Origin: Candidatus Heimdallarchaeota archaeon LC_3
GTDB lineage: Archaea > Asgardarchaeota > Heimdallarchaeia > Hodarchaeales > LC-3
NCBI GenBank assembly: GCA_001940645.1
Contig: MDVS01000006.1
Span: 62,001 to 126,000 of the forward strand
Length of the DNA stretch: 64,000 bases
Reading direction: 5' to 3'
The position numbers and the translations under genes were made by a program. This document shows, in pieces, positions 61,325 through 64,000 of the stretch (its first letter is position 1; the number at the start of each line of letters is the position of its first letter). Below the pieces are notes generated by a model, which made no database searches, was not told where the DNA came from, and saw nothing but the letters and a program-made list of their open reading frames with translations.

Positions 61325-63727
61325 CTAATAATTATCATATTCAGGCATATGATGAACAATAACCGCACAATCAACTTTATTCATTATTCTATAGGCTAAT
61401 GGGGTTCGTAATCTGTATCTTAATCCTTTATCTTTCGTATGTCCCATAATAATAGCATCTGGTTCGGTTATCTCAGTTTCTCCTGCTATTGCTTTCACTA
61501 TCGAGTGTCCATACATAAAATGTGGTTGAGCATCAATACCAAATCTTCTTGTTAAATCAATAGCATATCGATCAAATTTTGATTTGCTGTTATGAATACT
61601 TGGTACATTTAATGCTTCATCTAAAGGAAAAATATCTGGTAATTGTAGAATATAATACGCTGAAACTTTAGATTCTATACCAATTGATGAAATTAGTTGT
61701 GTCCATCGTGCAATGTATGAATCCCGATCAGATCCATCAAGAAGCATGTATAAATCCCCTATATCTCGATTTTTCATTCCATATCTAGGTGGATGTACTT
61801 GTAAGACACTGCAACTAACATTTTTTACTACATTTGCTGAAATACTCTTTTCAAACATTCTTGTGAAGAAACCATGCTTACGTCGCGAAGATAAACTAAT
61901 TAATTGGTAATTCCCATTTTTATAGACATCAACAATTTGTCGATCTACATGGTTTCCTGGACGAGTTACCGTATCATATTCAACTTTAAATTCCTTAAAA
62001 ATCGATTCAGCTGTTTTGAATGCTTTGCCATTTTTCTTATTTTTTCCAATTTTTCCATTTTTTGCAATATGGAGAAGTGTAATTTTAACACGATATTTTC
62101 TAGCCAAATAAGCTGTTACAAGCAAATTTTGTGTTTCATAGGATTTTCCTGAAACTGGGACAAGTATATTATCCATATCTATGAAAAACTGATCGCTAGA
62201 ATCAGAATAATGGAATTCTTGTATTAAGTCTGTTCCCAAAGGAGCTAATTGATATGAAGCTAAATCTGCTTCTTTTTCTTTTGATAAAAGTTGGTTCCCA
62301 ACCATCCAAATAATTGTAACTATAGTTAGAATTGTTAATACAATTAATGTTAAGCTTGATGCCTCTCCACCTTCTACAAAGATAAGATAATAAAATGCAA
62401 GAATTATATCAACAAGAATAAGTATTATAGCAATTTTACTAACAAAATTTCTTTCTTTTGGGTATACAACAACTGCTGCTACATTGATGCTAAGAAAAAT
62501 ACCTAAAAATATAATTGATGCCACTTCTGCAATACTGGAAGCATTTCCAAGAAATGTAAAACCAAGAGAAATAATGGAGGTAAGAATTATTGCTAAATAC
62601 GGAACTTTATTTTTTTTACTGATTTTTGCCAATCTTTTAGGAAATGCTGACCATTCAGACATAACAAAGGCTAAACGACTACTACCTAACAAAGTAGCAT
62701 TAATAGCTGAAGTAGTGCTCGCAATGGCCCCTAAAGTGACAATAGTAACTGCTGCTGCTCCTAATAATGAAATTTCCTGAGCAATATCTATTCCCTCAAT
62801 TGCTTGGATAAGTGCTGCTTCATCTATTCCATTACTTGGATCTACTAATCCAATTGTAACAAGTGTAACTCCAATATAAGTTATAGTGACAACAATGACA
62901 GATAAATACATTCCAATTTTTACATCCCTTGCAGGATTTTTCAACTCTTCAACAGTATTAGCTATAACTTGAAATCCTTCATAGGAAACAAAAATTATTG
63001 CTCCTCCTACAAAAATTCCACTAAATGCATTAGATAATGCTTCCCCAGTTGTTCCTATAGCTAAATCCCATGATTTTTGATAATTTGCACCAGAAACGAA
63101 AAACAATCCAATTAAAGCAACTAAAAGTAAGACCATTAACTTAAAACTAACAATTACATTTTGAATTGTTCCAGTTTCTTTTACACCCCTAAGATTAATC
63201 GCCATAAATAATAAAATAGCAAATGCAGCCATTACTCTACGAAAGGTAATTATTTCAAGGTTTGTTGGATTAAAAAAACCTTCTGAAAATATATTTGTTA
63301 AAAAATTATAAAGATTTATATCAAAAATAGTAAAACTCTTGCTAAATTCTATGAACCATTCAGATACATATAATCCAAAGGTAAAAGCATACAATGCTAT
63401 TGTAACTGAGTAGCCTAACCATAATAAAGCACCAATAGTATTCCCAAATAGTTGGTTACTAAATCCTCTTCTAAGAATAACAAATTCTCCACCTGCTGAA
63501 GGGTATTTACTAACTAATTTTATATAACTATTAGCAGTTAAAAAAGCTATTATTCCACCTAAAAGGAAACTGAAGACTGCTAAAGGTCCTGCAAGTCCTG
63601 CTAATCTTCCTAATACAGTAAATATTCCCCCTCCAATCATTGCTCCAACAGCTATGGCGATTACTTCTTTTAATCCTAGTTCTTTAGCAAATTCCCTTTC
63701 TATTGATTCTACTACCATTAAATGCAT
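61325..63727 (-). CDS. APC-family amino acid permease fused to two USP domains
   Basis: 800 residues. Residues 1-475 are an APC transporter with about 12 helices; the substrate site is in VGAMIGGGIFTVLGRLAG, and AGGEFVILRRGF is typical of the cationic/neutral amino-acid transporters. Residues 520-800 are two tandem universal-stress-protein domains (LLVTAYLARKYRVKITLLHI and, near the end, DAIIMGHTKDKGLRYR), which may bind nucleotide and regulate transport. An alternative ATG at 63718 is equally plausible. This APC-USP fusion is known in archaea. Cell membrane. Confidence 0.9.
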   Translation of the reverse strand: MHLMVVESIEREFAKELGLKEVIAIAVGAMIGGGIFTVLGRLAGLAGPLAVFSFLLGGIIAFLTANSYIKLVSKYPSAGGEFVILRRGFSNQLFGNTIGALLWLGYSVTIALYAFTFGLYVSEWFIEFSKSFTIFDINLYNFLTNIFSEGFFNPTNLEIITFRRVMAAFAILLFMAINLRGVKETGTIQNVIVSFKLMVLLLVALIGLFFVSGANYQKSWDLAIGTTGEALSNAFSGIFVGGAIIFVSYEGFQVIANTVEELKNPARDVKIGMYLSVIVVTITYIGVTLVTIGLVDPSNGIDEAALIQAIEGIDIAQEISLLGAAAVTIVTLGAIASTTSAINATLLGSSRLAFVMSEWSAFPKRLAKISKKNKVPYLAIILTSIISLGFTFLGNASSIAEVASIIFLGIFLSINVAAVVVYPKERNFVSKIAIILILVDIILAFYYLIFVEGGEASSLTLIVLTILTIVTIIWMVGNQLLSKEKEADLASYQLAPLGTDLIQEFHYSDSSDQFFIDMDNILVPVSGKSYETQNLLVTAYLARKYRVKITLLHIAKNGKIGKNKKNGKAFKTAESIFKEFKVEYDTVTRPGNHVDRQIVDVYKNGNYQLISLSSRRKHGFFTRMFEKSISANVVKNVSCSVLQVHPPRYGMKNRDIGDLYMLLDGSDRDSYIARWTQLISSIGIESKVSAYYILQLPDIFPLDEALNVPSIHNSKSKFDRYAIDLTRRFGIDAQPHFMYGHSIVKAIAGETEITEPDAIIMGHTKDKGLRYRLRTPLAYRIMNKVDCAVIVHHMPEYDNY

Positions 63728-64000
63728 TGTCCTTGTAACTGTCAGTTATAAATAACTTGCTGCCACTGTTTTAAAATTCAATTTCTATAATATATTAATA
63801 TTAGAGAATAAATTAGTAGATTTAATTAGAAATTTGAGGATATTTGTTTAATACATTATAACTCTGAAGTTCAGGATTTATTTTGCTTTCAATTAATGTG
63901 CTGAACTTTATTCTTTATGAAAAAGGAATTCAATGGCTTAAATATGATTTTTATACACTGATGAAATTTAATCAACAATAGATTAAAAAAATGTTTTTTT

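Noticed and set aside
63867..63908. Inverted repeat AAGTTCAG ... CTGAACTT near the window end
   Set aside because: The 26-nt loop shows no box C/D or other motif and the next gene is out of view, so nothing can be concluded.

Overview
The window reads as chromosome of an AT-rich archaeon. Its information-processing genes are archaeal: transcription factor B, a KH/beta-CASP aCPSF1-type nuclease, an archaeal-type glutamyl-tRNA synthetase, a Bat-type HTH regulator and a TrmB-family regulator. It also has an sn-glycerol-1-phosphate dehydrogenase relative. Three Ras/Rab-like small GTPases with complete G1-G5 motifs, next to bacterial-looking genes (ClpB, class I GAPDH, PdxS/PdxT, FtcD), make an Asgard archaeon the best guess; this is inference from gene content. 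Many starts follow a GGTGA Shine-Dalgarno element, and TTG starts are common. I see no insertion sequence, prophage, CRISPR array, rRNA or tRNA.

Layout. 1-4.9 kb: the first codons of a class II glutamine amidotransferase (minus), an HTH protein, a box C/D sRNA aimed at the 23S peptidyl-transferase loop, a YkgJ-like Cys-cluster protein, TatD and a phosphoesterase. 4.9-8.2 kb: two sparse loci carrying a family of about 30-residue proteins, separated by small membrane proteins and a winged-helix regulator. 8.2-14.7 kb: an AbfD-type radical dehydratase, then an acetyltransferase / TrmB regulator / MFS exporter unit with a shared operator. 14.9-20 kb: a chaperone cluster (three Hsp20, DnaJ, ClpB). 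20-30 kb: EamA transporter and Bat regulator around a palindrome, PUA protein plus aCPSF1-like protein, G1P dehydrogenase-like protein, TFB and PdxST. 30-36 kb: an N6-adenine methyltransferase with a membrane partner, and FtcD plus cyclodeaminase. 36-49.7 kb: paired RHH-like proteins, three GTPases, a NAD-kinase-like protein, a three-gene divergent complex I / group 4 hydrogenase-like operon, PLP homeostasis protein and nicotinamidase. 50-64 kb: GAPDH, homocysteine methyltransferase, thioesterase, S9 peptidase, GluRS, M24 peptidase, flavin reductase, hydrolase and an APC permease with USP domains.

The strongest candidates for something undescribed are: (i) the three-subunit NuoB/NuoD/NuoH-like operon (41658-44120), whose large subunit keeps both CxxC pairs while the small subunit has lost a cluster ligand and no antiporter, NuoC or ferredoxin subunit is adjacent; (ii) the multi-copy micro-protein family (5072-5305, 7537-7928, 26705-26803); (iii) the double-guide C/D sRNA at 1316-1389; (iv) an aCPSF1-like protein that lacks the Asp of its HxHxDH metal motif; and (v) a nicotinamidase that can only be read full length from an ATT start codon. 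Everything here is from reading the sequence; no database search was possible.
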